From Microbulbifer salipaludis (lineage in GTDB: Bacteria; Pseudomonadota; Gammaproteobacteria; Pseudomonadales; Cellvibrionaceae): DNA of 64,000 bases. The translations under genes were made by a program, and so were the position numbers. Positions 1 through 8,520 of the stretch are shown piece by piece. Position 1 is the first letter of the stretch. Each line of letters starts with the position of its first letter. The notes beneath the pieces are model-generated. The model saw nothing but the letters and a program-made list of their open reading frames with translations, had not been told where the DNA came from and searched no databases. The stretch lies in assembly GCF_017303155.1 (NCBI RefSeq), contig NZ_JAEKJR010000001.1, positions 992,001 to 1,056,000 of the forward strand, written 5' to 3'.

Positions 1-32
1 GAGCTGGTGCCCAAGATTAATTGACGGGTATG

Positions 33-83
33 TCTAAAATTTACTGCGCGTGCGCCGGGCGGCGTCCGCGCTGCGATTTTAGA
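33..83. repeat. REP-like palindromic element, short copy
   Basis: The ends TCTAAAAT (33-40) and ATTTTAGA (76-83) are perfect inverted repeats around a GC-rich core. The core from 43 to 68 matches 6597-6622 at 25 of 26 positions. The second copy sits in a larger imperfect palindrome, so this is a dispersed extragenic repeat. Its family is not identified. Confidence 0.65.
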
Positions 84-109
84 GCTCCCCCGGTTTTCGG
101 GGATGTAGC

Positions 110-138
110 AAAAGGGTGAACTTCGGTTCGCCCTTTTT
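110..138 (+). terminator. Rho-independent terminator with TTCG tetraloop
   Basis: A 12-bp stem (one G-T pair) closes a TTCG loop at 122-125 and is followed by a T run. It lies 10 bases before the next start codon, so it probably ends a gene lying left of the window. A second small hairpin with a CCCCG stem sits at 87-101. Confidence 0.7.
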
Positions 139-147
139 CGTTTTAAA

Positions 148-1146
148 ATGCAGTACCATTGGGTCATGGATCTGCTGAAAGACTTTAATGCTATCGAGCC
201 CACGCCGGTCATTCGCCGGCCGGATTACTCGGCGCTGCGCAAGGAATTGCCCGCGCTGGACTTTGCCTGTGATCAGCCCCTTCCCGGGTCGGTGGCCTCC
301 TACCGTACTTATTACCACCTGAATTTTGACGAAGCCGCGGGCACCGGCATCGGCACCTTCAAGGCCGCCGGATTCGAACTGGTTGCCCAGTACTGGCTGG
401 TGGCCGAGCCCCGGGGCACCCTGTTTATCTGCCACGGTTATTTCGATCACACTGGTATTTACGGCGCTGCCATCCGGTATGGGCTGCAGCGCGGTTTCAA
501 TGTGGTTGCGGTGGACTTTCCCGGGCACGGGCTTTCCAGTGGCGAGCCGGTGGCCATCGATACCTTTCTGCAGTATCGGGAAGTGCTGGAGGCGTTGCTG
601 CGCCGGGCGCAGGGCAAGGTGCCCGAGCCCTGGCATGGGCTGGGGCAGAGCACCGGCGGTGCGACGCTGCTGAGTTATTTACAGTTCAGCCTGTGGCAGC
701 CCTTCGACAAAATCATGCTGCTGGCACCACTGGTACGGCCCGCCAACTGGCATCTGCGCAAGTGGATGTTTTATCTTGGCCGCTATCTGATGCCGCGCCC
801 GAGTCGCGGGTTCAATATCAACACCCATGACGCCGAGTTTGCACGACGCCAGGCCCATCGCGACCCGTTGCAGTCGCCGGTAATGTCGATCCGCTGGCTC
901 GGGGCCATGGTGGATTGGCTGAAGGTGTTTCCCAAAACCCACCGCAACCGCCGGCCAATTCTGGTGGTGCAGGGGACCGATGACCAGACTGTCGACTGGC
1001 GCTACAACATGCGCGTCATTCGCGATCGGTTCCCCAATAGCAAGCGGGTCATCATCCGCGGCGCCCGCCATCAGATGATCAACGAAACCCAGCCCTACCG
1101 ACAGCAGATTCTCGCCGCCCTCGATGCCTGGCTGGACCAGCCCTGA
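148..1146 (+). CDS. Alpha/beta hydrolase, lysophospholipase/monoacylglycerol lipase type
   Basis: A 332-residue single-domain serine hydrolase, probably cytoplasmic or peripheral, that would cleave an ester such as a lysophospholipid or monoacylglycerol. The nucleophile elbow reads GQSTG with Ser at about residue 168. An HGYFDHTG oxyanion-loop motif lies upstream. The acid and base are visible near the C terminus as GTDDQTVDW and RHQMINE. The substrate cannot be read from sequence. The first ATG has no clear ribosome site and lies just after a terminator hairpin, so the in-frame ATG at 166 is a real alternative. The gene converges with rarD, leaving only 27 bases between the stops. Confidence 0.85.
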   Translation: MQYHWVMDLLKDFNAIEPTPVIRRPDYSALRKELPALDFACDQPLPGSVASYRTYYHLNFDEAAGTGIGTFKAAGFELVAQYWLVAEPRGTLFICHGYFDHTGIYGAAIRYGLQRGFNVVAVDFPGHGLSSGEPVAIDTFLQYREVLEALLRRAQGKVPEPWHGLGQSTGGATLLSYLQFSLWQPFDKIMLLAPLVRPANWHLRKWMFYLGRYLMPRPSRGFNINTHDAEFARRQAHRDPLQSPVMSIRWLGAMVDWLKVFPKTHRNRRPILVVQGTDDQTVDWRYNMRVIRDRFPNSKRVIIRGARHQMINETQPYRQQILAALDAWLDQP

Positions 1147-1173
1147 GGGCGGGTCAAATCGTCTCGTTTCTTT

Positions 1174-2085
1174 TTAGTCTCTCAGTGCGCGACGCTTGCG
1201 CCGCTGCATCAGGGCGTCCACCGAGTAAAAGCCCAGAGCCGTCCACACAAAGATAAAGGTCGCCAGCTTGGCCTGATCAAACGGCTCGTTGTACAGCAGT
1301 ACCGCGAGGAAAAACATAATCGTTGGCCCAAGGTACTGCAGGAAGCCAAGGGTGGAGAGGTTGAGGCGGCGTGCGGCGATGTTAAACAGCAGCAGCGGTG
1401 TCAGGGTAATGGGGCCGGCCAGGAGTAGCAGGCCATTCAGCTCCCAGGAATTGTTCAGCAGGTTGCTGGTGGGGCTGGTGGTCCAGAACAGAAAGCCCAC
1501 CGCCAGCGGCAGCAAAAACAGGGTTTCCACGGTTAACCCGGTGAGGCTGTCCACCGGTGTTTTCTTGCGCACCAGTCCGTAAAAACCAAACGTCAGTGCA
1601 ACGCCGAGGGCCACCAGCGGCAGGCTGCCGAACTGCCACAGTTCGTAACCAATACCCAGTGTGGCCAGGGCCACGGCGATCCACTGCAGCGGTCGCAAGC
1701 GCTCGCCGAGTACCAGTACCCCAAGCAATACGCTGATCAGCGGGTTGATGTAGTAACCGAGGCTCGCATCCAGCAGGTGGTCATTCACCACCGCCCAGAT
1801 GAAGATCAGCCAGTTGGTGCTGATCAGTGCGGTGGACACCAGCAGCGCCAGCAGGGTGGTGCGCGAGGTCAGAACCGCGCGCAGCCCCTTCAGTTTGCCC
1901 AGTGCCGCCAGCGCCACCAGAGCCAGCAACAGCGACCAGATGCTGCGGTGCGCGAGTATCTCCGGCGCCGAGAGATCGCCCAGCAATTTGAAATAGAGCG
2001 GCGCTATGCCCCAGATAAGGTACGCACCCAGGCCGGCCAGCAAGCCTGCAGCGGCGGAATCGGAGTTCTGCTGATTGTTGTGCAC
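1174..2085 (-). CDS. rarD: RarD-type EamA-family permease
   Basis: A 303-residue integral membrane protein of the drug/metabolite transporter superfamily. About ten hydrophobic segments are visible, and the N-terminal AYLIWGIAPLYFK is typical of RarD. RarD was named for chloramphenicol sensitivity but its substrate is not established. The start is a GTG; no ATG occurs in frame near it and the protein aligns from its first segment, so GTG is the likely start although the ribosome site is weak. The serA terminator lies directly upstream, so rarD probably has its own promoter in the roughly 70 bases between the terminator and the start. Confidence 0.88.
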   Translation of the reverse strand: MHNNQQNSDSAAAGLLAGLGAYLIWGIAPLYFKLLGDLSAPEILAHRSIWSLLLALVALAALGKLKGLRAVLTSRTTLLALLVSTALISTNWLIFIWAVVNDHLLDASLGYYINPLISVLLGVLVLGERLRPLQWIAVALATLGIGYELWQFGSLPLVALGVALTFGFYGLVRKKTPVDSLTGLTVETLFLLPLAVGFLFWTTSPTSNLLNNSWELNGLLLLAGPITLTPLLLFNIAARRLNLSTLGFLQYLGPTIMFFLAVLLYNEPFDQAKLATFIFVWTALGFYSVDALMQRRKRRALRD

Positions 2086-2154
2086 GAAGAATAGCCCTGG
2101 CTCACAGGCGGCCCGCGCAGCCTGAAACGGTGGTTCGGGAAGACGGAAAACAAG

Positions 2155-2195
2155 AAACCCGGCGGTGGTGTCACAGGTACACCATCGCCGGGTTT
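2155..2195 (-). terminator. Terminator after serA
   Basis: AAACCCGGCGGTGGTGT pairs with ACACCATCGCCGGGTTT across a 7-base loop, with one mismatch. On the minus strand a T-rich stretch (TTTCTTGTTTTCC) follows. It stands between the serA stop and the rarD start. Confidence 0.8.
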
Positions 2196-2249
2196 GCGGG
2201 AGTCTAACAGACCCGCCGGGAGCCTGTCAGACAGCGGTTTCGGCAGGAA

Positions 2250-3482
2250 TCAGAACAGTACGCGGCAGCGCAGGGTGCCGGGGATGTTCTTCAGTTTTTC
2301 CAGCGCCAGGTCGGAGTACTCGGCATCCACGTCGATCACCACGTAGCCCACGGTTTCGTTGGTCTGCAGGAACTGGGCGGAGATGTTGATGCCGTTGTCG
2401 GAGAACACCTGGTTGATCGCGCCGAGTACCCCGGGCACGTTCTTGTGGATGTGCAACAGACGGTGCGCGCCAGCGTGGCTCGGCAGGGCGACTTCCGGGA
2501 AATTCACCGAGCTGGTGGTGGTGCCGTTGTCGGAGTAGAGCGCCAGCTTGTCGGACACTTCCACGCCGATGTTTTCCTGCGCCTCTACAGTTGAACCGCC
2601 CACGTGCGGCGTCAGCAGGGCGTTGTCGATCCCGCGCAGGGGCGACAGGAACTCGTCGTCGTTGCCACGGGGCTCCACCGGGAAAACGTCGATGGCGGTA
2701 CCGGCGAGGTGGCCGCTTTTCAGTGCTTCTGCCAGCGGTTCGATTTCCACCACGGTGCCGCGGGAGGCGTTCAGCAGAATGGCACCCTTCTTCATTTTGG
2801 CGATTTGTTCGGCGCCGATCATCCACTTGGTGGAGGGCAGCTCTGGCACGTGCAGGGAAACCACATCAGACTGGGCCAGCAGTTCGTCCAGGCTGTTGAC
2901 CTGGCTGGCGTTGCCCAGCGGCAGCTTGGTGACCACATCAAAGAAGATCACCCGCATGCCGATGCCTTCCGCCAGCACGGAAGTTTGCGAACCGATGGCA
3001 CCGTAGCCGATGATGCCCAGGGTTTTACCGCGGGCCTCGTACGAGCCGACCGCCGATTTCTGCCATCCGCCACGGTGGCAGACCATGTTCTTTTCGGGGA
3101 TGCCGCGCAGCAGCATGATCGCCTCGGCGATCACCAGTTCAGCTACGCTTCGGGTGTTGGAGTAGGGCGCGTTGAATACCGCGATGCCGAGGTCGGTGGC
3201 GGCTTCCAGGTCCACCTGATTGGTGCCGATGCAGAAGCAGCCGACGGCGATCAGCTTGCTGGCGTTCTCCAGCACCTTGCGGGTCAGCTGGGTGCGGGAG
3301 CGAATCCCGACAAAATGCGCATCGGCAATCTTCTCGATCAGTTCATCTTCCGGCAGTGCGGTCTTGATATATTCCACATTGGTGTAGCCGCGGGAAGACA
3401 GCAGATCCACCGCAGACTGGTGTACGCCTTCCAGTAGCAGAATACGGATTTTGTCTTTCTGAAGAGAAATCTGTGGAGCCAT
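2250..3482 (-). CDS. serA: D-3-phosphoglycerate dehydrogenase
   Basis: A 410-residue enzyme, the same length as the E. coli protein. It oxidises 3-phosphoglycerate to 3-phosphohydroxypyruvate with NAD, the first step of serine synthesis. The Rossmann motif GIIGYGAIGSQ is present, as are the catalytic set Arg (NASRGTVVE), Glu (PRGNDDEF) and His (TPHVGGST). The last 75 or so residues form an ACT domain (HIHKNVPGVLGAINQVF), which in the family binds serine for feedback inhibition. The start is ATG. The gene stands alone and is divergent from the hydrolase gene at 3639. Confidence 0.97.
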   Translation of the reverse strand: MAPQISLQKDKIRILLLEGVHQSAVDLLSSRGYTNVEYIKTALPEDELIEKIADAHFVGIRSRTQLTRKVLENASKLIAVGCFCIGTNQVDLEAATDLGIAVFNAPYSNTRSVAELVIAEAIMLLRGIPEKNMVCHRGGWQKSAVGSYEARGKTLGIIGYGAIGSQTSVLAEGIGMRVIFFDVVTKLPLGNASQVNSLDELLAQSDVVSLHVPELPSTKWMIGAEQIAKMKKGAILLNASRGTVVEIEPLAEALKSGHLAGTAIDVFPVEPRGNDDEFLSPLRGIDNALLTPHVGGSTVEAQENIGVEVSDKLALYSDNGTTTSSVNFPEVALPSHAGAHRLLHIHKNVPGVLGAINQVFSDNGINISAQFLQTNETVGYVVIDVDAEYSDLALEKLKNIPGTLRCRVLF

Positions 3483-3638
3483 AACGGGTCTCTTGGCCGA
3501 GCGCGATGATCAGAGTGTTCGCGAAAGGTTATCGAAATAGGTTTGGAGACCGCCGGGAGCCCGGCGAGGGCGGCATCATACCACAAGGGCTTTACAAAGC
3601 TTTATACGCAATTTTTATCCTAGTTATCGAATTTGGTT

Positions 3639-4301
3639 ATGTATAAGCACACTTTTACCTGCAATAGTCCCGTCGATCTCACGTTAAACAAGATAGTGTG
3701 CGTCGGGCGCAATTACGCGGCCCACGCCGAAGAGCTGAACAACCCGGTACCCGAGGAGCCGCTGCTGTTTATCAAGCCGGCCACGGCGGCGGTCTCCATG
3801 GCGGAGCCGGTACACCTGCCACGGGGGCGGGGCAGCTGTCACTTTGAGGGCGAGCTGGCGCTGTTGATTGGCGCACCGCTGACGGAAGCCAATGCCGCGG
3901 ATGTGCCGGGTGCCATCGCCGGGCTGGGGCTGGCCCTGGACCTGACCCTGCGCGACTTGCAATCCGCACTTAAAAAGCAGGGCCATCCATGGGAGAAGGC
4001 CAAGGGCTTCGATGGCGCCTGCCCCCTGTCCCCCTTTGTAAAACTCGACTGGCTGCCGGACTGGGACAATCTCACCTATACCCTGTGGCTAAACGGTGAA
4101 GTCCGCCAGCGCGGCAAATCCAGCCACATGCTCACGCCCATCCTCGATCTGGTGGCCTATATCAGCAGCCACTTTACGTTGCTGCCCGGGGATGTGGTGC
4201 TCACCGGCACCCCCGCCGGGGTGGGCGAGCTGTCTGTGGGCGACCGGCTTGCCATGGGGCTGGAAGAGGACTGGCTGCGGGTGGAAACCTCGGTGGTGTG
4301 A
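3639..4301 (+). CDS. Fumarylacetoacetase-family hydrolase (YcgM/FAHD1-like)
   Basis: A 220-residue single-domain enzyme of the fumarylacetoacetate hydrolase family, most like the short YcgM/FAHD1 acylpyruvate hydrolases. Such enzymes cleave C-C bonds of acylpyruvates or decarboxylate oxaloacetate using Mg. The N-terminal KIVCVGRNYAAHAEELN and the metal-binding pattern HFEGELALLIG followed by LDLTLRDLQ are clear, and the family signature VVLTGTPAGVG is near the C terminus. The ATG at 3639 was chosen over an in-frame TTG six bases upstream. It is probably transcribed alone, since serA is divergent and 137 bases precede the next gene. Confidence 0.9.
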   Translation: MYKHTFTCNSPVDLTLNKIVCVGRNYAAHAEELNNPVPEEPLLFIKPATAAVSMAEPVHLPRGRGSCHFEGELALLIGAPLTEANAADVPGAIAGLGLALDLTLRDLQSALKKQGHPWEKAKGFDGACPLSPFVKLDWLPDWDNLTYTLWLNGEVRQRGKSSHMLTPILDLVAYISSHFTLLPGDVVLTGTPAGVGELSVGDRLAMGLEEDWLRVETSVV

Positions 4302-4438
4302 TGGCGGTTCCCGGTGCACTCCCTGTGGGTGTGCGAGGCGGTTAAGGCGTGTTGTGACATAAATGACAGGCTAAGATTGTCCCATTCCAAAACGACCACT
4401 AATATGCGCATTTTTGTACTCATTCAGCGGGAAAAGCG

Positions 4439-4963
4439 ATGACAGATCTCAACCAGAAAGCCACCGTTCGCATTCTCACCACCGGCGGCACCATCGAGAA
4501 AAGCTACTGCGAATCCGAGGGCACGCTGAAGAATCGCGCCTCGATCATTCGCGACGGCCTTATCAGCAGCCTGCGCCTGCCTTACACCAACCTTGAGCTG
4601 GAGAGTGTGCTTAACAAGGACTCGCTGGAAATGGACGACAGCGACCGCGATCAGATCTGTGAGGCCATCGAGCACACCGCCGAACAGGGCGACCCCATCG
4701 TTATCCTGCACGGCACCGACACCATGTCCGTCACCGCCGAATACTGCTACGCCAAGCTGGGAACCCCCAAGGTGCCGGTGGTATTCACCGGCGCCATGCG
4801 CCCCATGGGCTTCATCGACTCCGACGCCCGCCAGAACGTCACCGAAGCGCTGCTCACCGCGCGCCTGGTGCAGCCCGGCTTCTACATCGCGTTCCACAAC
4901 CGGGTTTTCCCGATTCCCGGCGCGCGCAAGAACCTCGAAACCGGCACATTCGAGGCGGTCTGA
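4439..4963 (+). CDS. Single-domain asparaginase-like protein
   Basis: A 174-residue protein that matches only the N-terminal domain of type I/II L-asparaginases. Both threonine motifs are intact: TGGTIE near the start and HGTDTM in the middle, followed by VFTGAMRPM, which holds the usual catalytic Lys region. The C-terminal domain that completes the inter-subunit active site in classical asparaginases (about 330 residues) is absent. The frame ends cleanly, so this looks like a natural short form rather than a frameshift. Activity is unproven. It is 98 bases upstream of the aldehyde dehydrogenase, with a separate promoter between them. Confidence 0.82.
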   Translation: MTDLNQKATVRILTTGGTIEKSYCESEGTLKNRASIIRDGLISSLRLPYTNLELESVLNKDSLEMDDSDRDQICEAIEHTAEQGDPIVILHGTDTMSVTAEYCYAKLGTPKVPVVFTGAMRPMGFIDSDARQNVTEALLTARLVQPGFYIAFHNRVFPIPGARKNLETGTFEAV

Positions 4964-4984
4964 GCCATCGCCGGTCGCCGGCCT

Positions 4985-5013
4985 TTGATTTGTGATCACA
5001 TTTTAGGTATAAA
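4985..5013 (+). promoter_or_regulatory. Sigma-70-like promoter for the aldehyde dehydrogenase gene
   Basis: A -35 box TTGATT (4985-4990) and a -10 box TATAAA (5008-5013) are separated by exactly 17 bases. They lie about 50 bases before the ATG at 5062. Confidence 0.6.
4991..5000. promoter_or_regulatory. Putative operator palindrome in the promoter spacer
   Basis: TGTGATCACA is a perfect 10-bp palindrome immediately after the -35 box. A dimeric repressor bound here would block polymerase. The regulator is not identifiable; the site lacks the 6-base gap of a CRP site. Confidence 0.5.
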
Positions 5014-5061
5014 CTGAATAATCCTTCAGTTATTAAACTCAGACTTCACACGAGGTGTGCC

Positions 5062-6579
5062 ATGACCGACAAGGCAAAGAATAAGCCGACCCCGCAGACG
5101 CTTCAGGAGTGGCTCGCCATGGCCGATGCCCTCACCATCGAGGGGCGGGCCTTTATCAATGGCGAGTACGTAGACGCCCTCTCCGGCAAGACCCGCGCTT
5201 CCACCAGCCCCGCCGATGGTCGCGAACTGGCGCAGATTGCCAGCTGTGGTCCGGAAGATGCCGAGCTCGCGGTCAAGGTCGCGCGCGACACCTTCGAATC
5301 CGGCGTCTGGTCGCACATGCCGCCAATGGAGCGTAAGAAGATCCTGGTGCGCTTTGCCGAGCTGATTGAAGAGCATCGCGAGGAAATTGCCCTGCTGGAA
5401 AGCCTCGATGCGGGTAAGCCCATCAGCGATACCATGAATGTGGACGTGCCGAGCGCAGTCACCACCATTCGCTGGAACGCCGAGGCGATCGACAAGATTT
5501 ACGATGAAATCGCCCCCACCGGCCCTACCGAGATCGGCCTGATCACCCGTATGCCGCTGGGTGTGGTGGCCGCCATCGTGCCGTGGAACTTCCCGCTGTC
5601 CACCACTGCGTGGAAGTTGGGCCCGGCGCTGGCCACCGGCAACAGCGTGATTCTGAAGCCCGCGTCCAATACCCCGCTCACCGCCATCAAGCTGGCCGGG
5701 CTTGCCAAGCAGGCGGGTCTGCCCGACGGCGTGCTCAACGTGCTGCCTGGCCCCGGTAGCACCCTGGGTAAAGCCCTGGGCCTGCACATGGATATCGACG
5801 GCCTGACGTTCACCGGCTCCACCGAAGTGGGCAAGACCCTGACCGAATACTCCGGCCAGTCCAACCTCAAGCGCACCTTCCTTGAGCTGGGCGGCAAGAG
5901 CCCGAACATCGTGTTTGCCGACGCCGACCTGGACAAGGCCGCGGAAGCCGCGGCACTGGCAGTGTTCTACAACCAGGGCGAAACCTGCACCGCTGGCACC
6001 CGCCTGCTGGTGGAAAAAGGCATTGCCGATACCTTCATCGAGAAGGTGAAAAAAGCCTCCGAGCGTTTCAAGCCCGGTCACCCGCAGGATCCCAACAGTG
6101 TGATGGGTGCGCTGATCGACCAGAGCCAGTTCGATACCGTCGAATTCTATGTGGCGAAGGGTCTGGAGCAGGGCGCACAGCTGGTGTGCGGCGGCAAGCC
6201 GGCAGATGCGGTTGAGGGCGGTCACTACTACGAGCCGACCATCTTCAGGGGTGTGAACGGCGATATGACCATCGCGCGCGAGGAAATCTTCGGCCCGGTT
6301 CTCTCGATTATCGAGTTCGAGGCCGAGGAAGAGGCACTGAAAATCGCCAACGACTCGATCTACGGCCTCGCTTCCGGTGTGTGGACCAAAGATATCAGTC
6401 GCGCACACCGCATGGCGCGCGACATCCGTGCCGGTTCTGTGTGGATCAACAACTACTTTGGCGGCGACATTACCGTGCCCTTCGGCGGTTTCAAGCAGTC
6501 CGGCAACGGCCGCGACAAGTCCCTGCACGCACTGGACAAGTATTGTGAGCTAAAGTCCACCTGGATCGACATCAGCTGA
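5062..6579 (+). CDS. NAD(P)-dependent aldehyde dehydrogenase, PuuC type
   Basis: A 505-residue cytosolic aldehyde dehydrogenase. The closest recognised relative is PuuC, the gamma-glutamyl-gamma-aminobutyraldehyde dehydrogenase of putrescine breakdown. The active-site Cys is at about residue 309 in NQGETCTAG, the general base Glu at about 275 in LELGGKSPN, and IVPWNFPLS and IFGPVLSI are the usual cofactor and structural motifs. No other puu gene is nearby, so the substrate may be another omega-amino or aliphatic aldehyde. The start has a GAGGTG ribosome site, and a promoter with a palindrome lies upstream. Confidence 0.9.
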   Translation: MTDKAKNKPTPQTLQEWLAMADALTIEGRAFINGEYVDALSGKTRASTSPADGRELAQIASCGPEDAELAVKVARDTFESGVWSHMPPMERKKILVRFAELIEEHREEIALLESLDAGKPISDTMNVDVPSAVTTIRWNAEAIDKIYDEIAPTGPTEIGLITRMPLGVVAAIVPWNFPLSTTAWKLGPALATGNSVILKPASNTPLTAIKLAGLAKQAGLPDGVLNVLPGPGSTLGKALGLHMDIDGLTFTGSTEVGKTLTEYSGQSNLKRTFLELGGKSPNIVFADADLDKAAEAAALAVFYNQGETCTAGTRLLVEKGIADTFIEKVKKASERFKPGHPQDPNSVMGALIDQSQFDTVEFYVAKGLEQGAQLVCGGKPADAVEGGHYYEPTIFRGVNGDMTIAREEIFGPVLSIIEFEAEEEALKIANDSIYGLASGVWTKDISRAHRMARDIRAGSVWINNYFGGDITVPFGGFKQSGNGRDKSLHALDKYCELKSTWIDIS

Positions 6580-6582
6580 GGA

Positions 6583-6718
6583 ATCACTGAAAAACTACTG
6601 CGCGTGCGCCTGGCGGCGTCCGGCGGTGCTCGGCTTGCTCATGTATGACTTATACACTCCGCTGCCTCCGCTCCGGCGGCCACCACCAGGCACCCGCTCG
6701 CTACGTTTTTCAGCGATT
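6583..6718. repeat. REP/MITE-like long imperfect palindrome
   Basis: The ends AATCACTGAAAAAC (6583-6596) and GTTTTTCAGCGATT (6705-6718) are inverted repeats with one mismatch. The inside is also imperfectly self-complementary and GC-rich. Positions 6597-6622 repeat the core seen at 43-68. No coding frame is present. A non-autonomous mobile or REP-type element is likely. Confidence 0.65.
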
Positions 6719-6749
6719 CCAGTATGGGTTTGCCACTATTGACTCCTTT

Positions 6750-6773
6750 GGGCCGCAATCGCGGCCCTTTTTT
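6750..6773 (+). terminator. Rho-independent terminator
   Basis: GGGCCGC pairs with GCGGCCC around an AATC loop and is followed by six T. It lies downstream of the aldehyde dehydrogenase, beyond the palindromic element. Confidence 0.85.
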
Positions 6774-6895
6774 GTATTCAGCCGGCAGTCAGGCTGGGGG
6801 TCGGATAATCAAAATGTGATCTGAGCCGGAGGCGCAGCCCTGCGGCCGGTTTACCATGGCGCCACGACTTTACCGGACGTACCCGAAGGAATTAC

Positions 6896-7207
6896 ATGAT
6901 GAAACGCCTGATCTCTACCCTGCTGGCGACCGCGTTGATCGCGCCGGCCACAGTTGCCTTTGCCAAGCCCGACAAACACGGCGAGCTGCCGCCCGGATTG
7001 CAAAAAAAGGTGCAGCGCGGCGGTGAACTCCCGCCCGGCTGGAAGAAAAAGCTCCAACCCGGCTATATTCTTGAAGATGATATCTACCGCCACGCGGTGG
7101 TCGTGCACCCGGTAGACGATCGCGGCCTGGTCACCGTGCGTATTGAAGGCGAGCTGGTGCGCCTGGTGCACGCCACCCACGAAATTGTGGATATCCTGCG
7201 GCGCTGA
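6896..7207 (+). CDS. Small exported protein with LPPG motifs (RcnB/CigR-like)
   Basis: A 103-residue protein with a signal peptide of about 22 residues ending AFA before KPDKHG. The mature part begins with two similar units, ELPPGLQKKVQ and ELPPGWKKKLQ, followed by a short beta-rich tail. This pattern is seen in small periplasmic proteins of the RcnB and CigR groups. Their roles (metal homeostasis, virulence modulation) should not be transferred without tests. A ribosome site AAGGA precedes the tandem ATGs at 6896 and 6899. It is probably transcribed alone. Confidence 0.75.
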   Translation: MMKRLISTLLATALIAPATVAFAKPDKHGELPPGLQKKVQRGGELPPGWKKKLQPGYILEDDIYRHAVVVHPVDDRGLVTVRIEGELVRLVHATHEIVDILRR

Positions 7208-7282
7208 TTCCGGATCAGACTTGCCCGCGGGCGTTTCTGAGCCTATACCAATGCGTTGAATATCACGGATAGCGGAGTGGGC

Positions 7283-7672
7283 ATGAGCGATTATCACCAC
7301 GGCTTTTCTGTCAGTATCGAACGCACCGGCAACGAGCGGGTCGTCATGTCCCTGCACGCGCGGGGAAAGCTGCAGCATGAAGACTACGAAACCCTGGTTC
7401 CCATGCTGGAGTCCGCCATTGCCGGCATGGAGCACCCCAAGATCGATGTGCTGATGGATATGCGCGAGCTGGAAGGCTGGGAGATTCGTGCGGCCTGGGA
7501 TGACCTGAAGCTGGGTGTGAAACACGGCCGCAAGTTCAACAAAGTTGCCATCGTCGGTAGCCAGTCGTGGCAGGAGGTGGCGGCCAAGATAGGCACCTGG
7601 TTTATCGGTGGCGAAGCCCGCTTCTTTGAGGACAAGGCGCCCGCCTTGGCGTGGCTGGAAGAAACCTCGTAA
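7283..7672 (+). CDS. SpoIIAA-like STAS-fold protein
   Basis: A 129-residue cytosolic protein matching the SpoIIAA-like family (a STAS/CRAL-TRIO-like fold). Hallmarks are the hydrophobic strand IDVLMDMRELEGW in the middle and KVAIVGSQSWQEVAAK with ARFF near the C terminus. Family members often occur singly in marine bacteria and their function is not established; membrane or lipid association has been suggested. The ATG at 7283 follows GGAGTGGG. An in-frame TTG at 7256 is less likely. Confidence 0.8.
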   Translation: MSDYHHGFSVSIERTGNERVVMSLHARGKLQHEDYETLVPMLESAIAGMEHPKIDVLMDMRELEGWEIRAAWDDLKLGVKHGRKFNKVAIVGSQSWQEVAAKIGTWFIGGEARFFEDKAPALAWLEETS

Positions 7673-7756
7673 ACTCCCCTCTAATTTACTTTCACCGATA
7701 CGGCCTCCGGCGGGGGCTGTGCGGGCAACTATTACAATAAATACAGGAAACTTGGT

Positions 7757-8503
7757 ATGTTCGAATGGATTGCCAGCCCCGAGGCGTGGATCGCCCTGGC
7801 CACCCTGGCTGCCCTGGAAATCGTTCTGGGGATCGACAACATCATTTTTATTTCCATCCTCGTCGGTCGCCTCCCGGAAAAACAGCGTGAATCCGCGCGC
7901 TTTATCGGTCTGGCGCTGGCAATGATCACCCGCCTTGCTCTGCTGTTCTCCATTGCCTGGATTATGGGACTGACCGAGCCGTGGTTTACCGTACTGGGTG
8001 AAGAAATTTCCGGACGGGACTTCATCCTCATAAGTGGTGGCCTGTTCCTGCTGTTCAAGGCAACCCATGAGATTCACAACAGCCTGGAGGGCGTCGATGG
8101 CGAAACCACTACCACTGCCACCGCAACCTACGGCATGGTGCTTACGCAAATTGCCATCCTGGATATTGTGTTCTCGCTGGATTCGGTGATTACCGCCGTG
8201 GGGCTCGTCGACCATATCTCGATTATGGCGATCGCCATTATTCTGGCCGTGGCGGTGATGCTGGTTGCGGCCAAGCCCATCGGCGACTTTGTCGATCGGC
8301 ACCCCACCATCAAAATGCTGGCGCTGTCGTTTTTGATTCTGGTCGGTGTCACCCTGATTATTGAGGGCTTCGACGTGCACGTGCCCAAAGGGTACATCTA
8401 CTTTGCCATGGCCTTCTCGATGGTGGTGGAAATGCTGAACATCCGCATGCGCAGCAAAAAAGCTGAAGCGGTTAAATTGCACAAACCGATTCGAGCAGAC
8501 TGA
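7757..8503 (+). CDS. TerC-family integral membrane protein (YgdQ-like)
   Basis: A 248-residue membrane protein with about seven hydrophobic segments. The TerC family signature is present: LEIVLGIDNIIFISIL near the N terminus and DIVFSLDSVITAVGL in the middle, each with conserved Asp in the membrane. Family members are linked to manganese export and metallation of exported enzymes, and the older name refers to tellurium resistance. No ter genes are nearby, so a general metal role is more likely. A CAGGAAA ribosome site precedes the ATG. A strong terminator follows. Confidence 0.88.
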   Translation: MFEWIASPEAWIALATLAALEIVLGIDNIIFISILVGRLPEKQRESARFIGLALAMITRLALLFSIAWIMGLTEPWFTVLGEEISGRDFILISGGLFLLFKATHEIHNSLEGVDGETTTTATATYGMVLTQIAILDIVFSLDSVITAVGLVDHISIMAIAIILAVAVMLVAAKPIGDFVDRHPTIKMLALSFLILVGVTLIIEGFDVHVPKGYIYFAMAFSMVVEMLNIRMRSKKAEAVKLHKPIRAD

Positions 8504-8520
8504 ACCCGGCAGGGTAAATA

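Noticed and set aside
5026..6528. Long open frame on the minus strand opposite the aldehyde dehydrogenase gene
   Set aside because: It is the shadow of a GC-rich gene, lacks a ribosome site and has no protein-like motif.
6851..8482. 543-codon minus-strand frame across 7-8.5 kb
   Set aside because: It spans three clear plus-strand genes and reads as the complement of TerC and SpoIIAA-like proteins.
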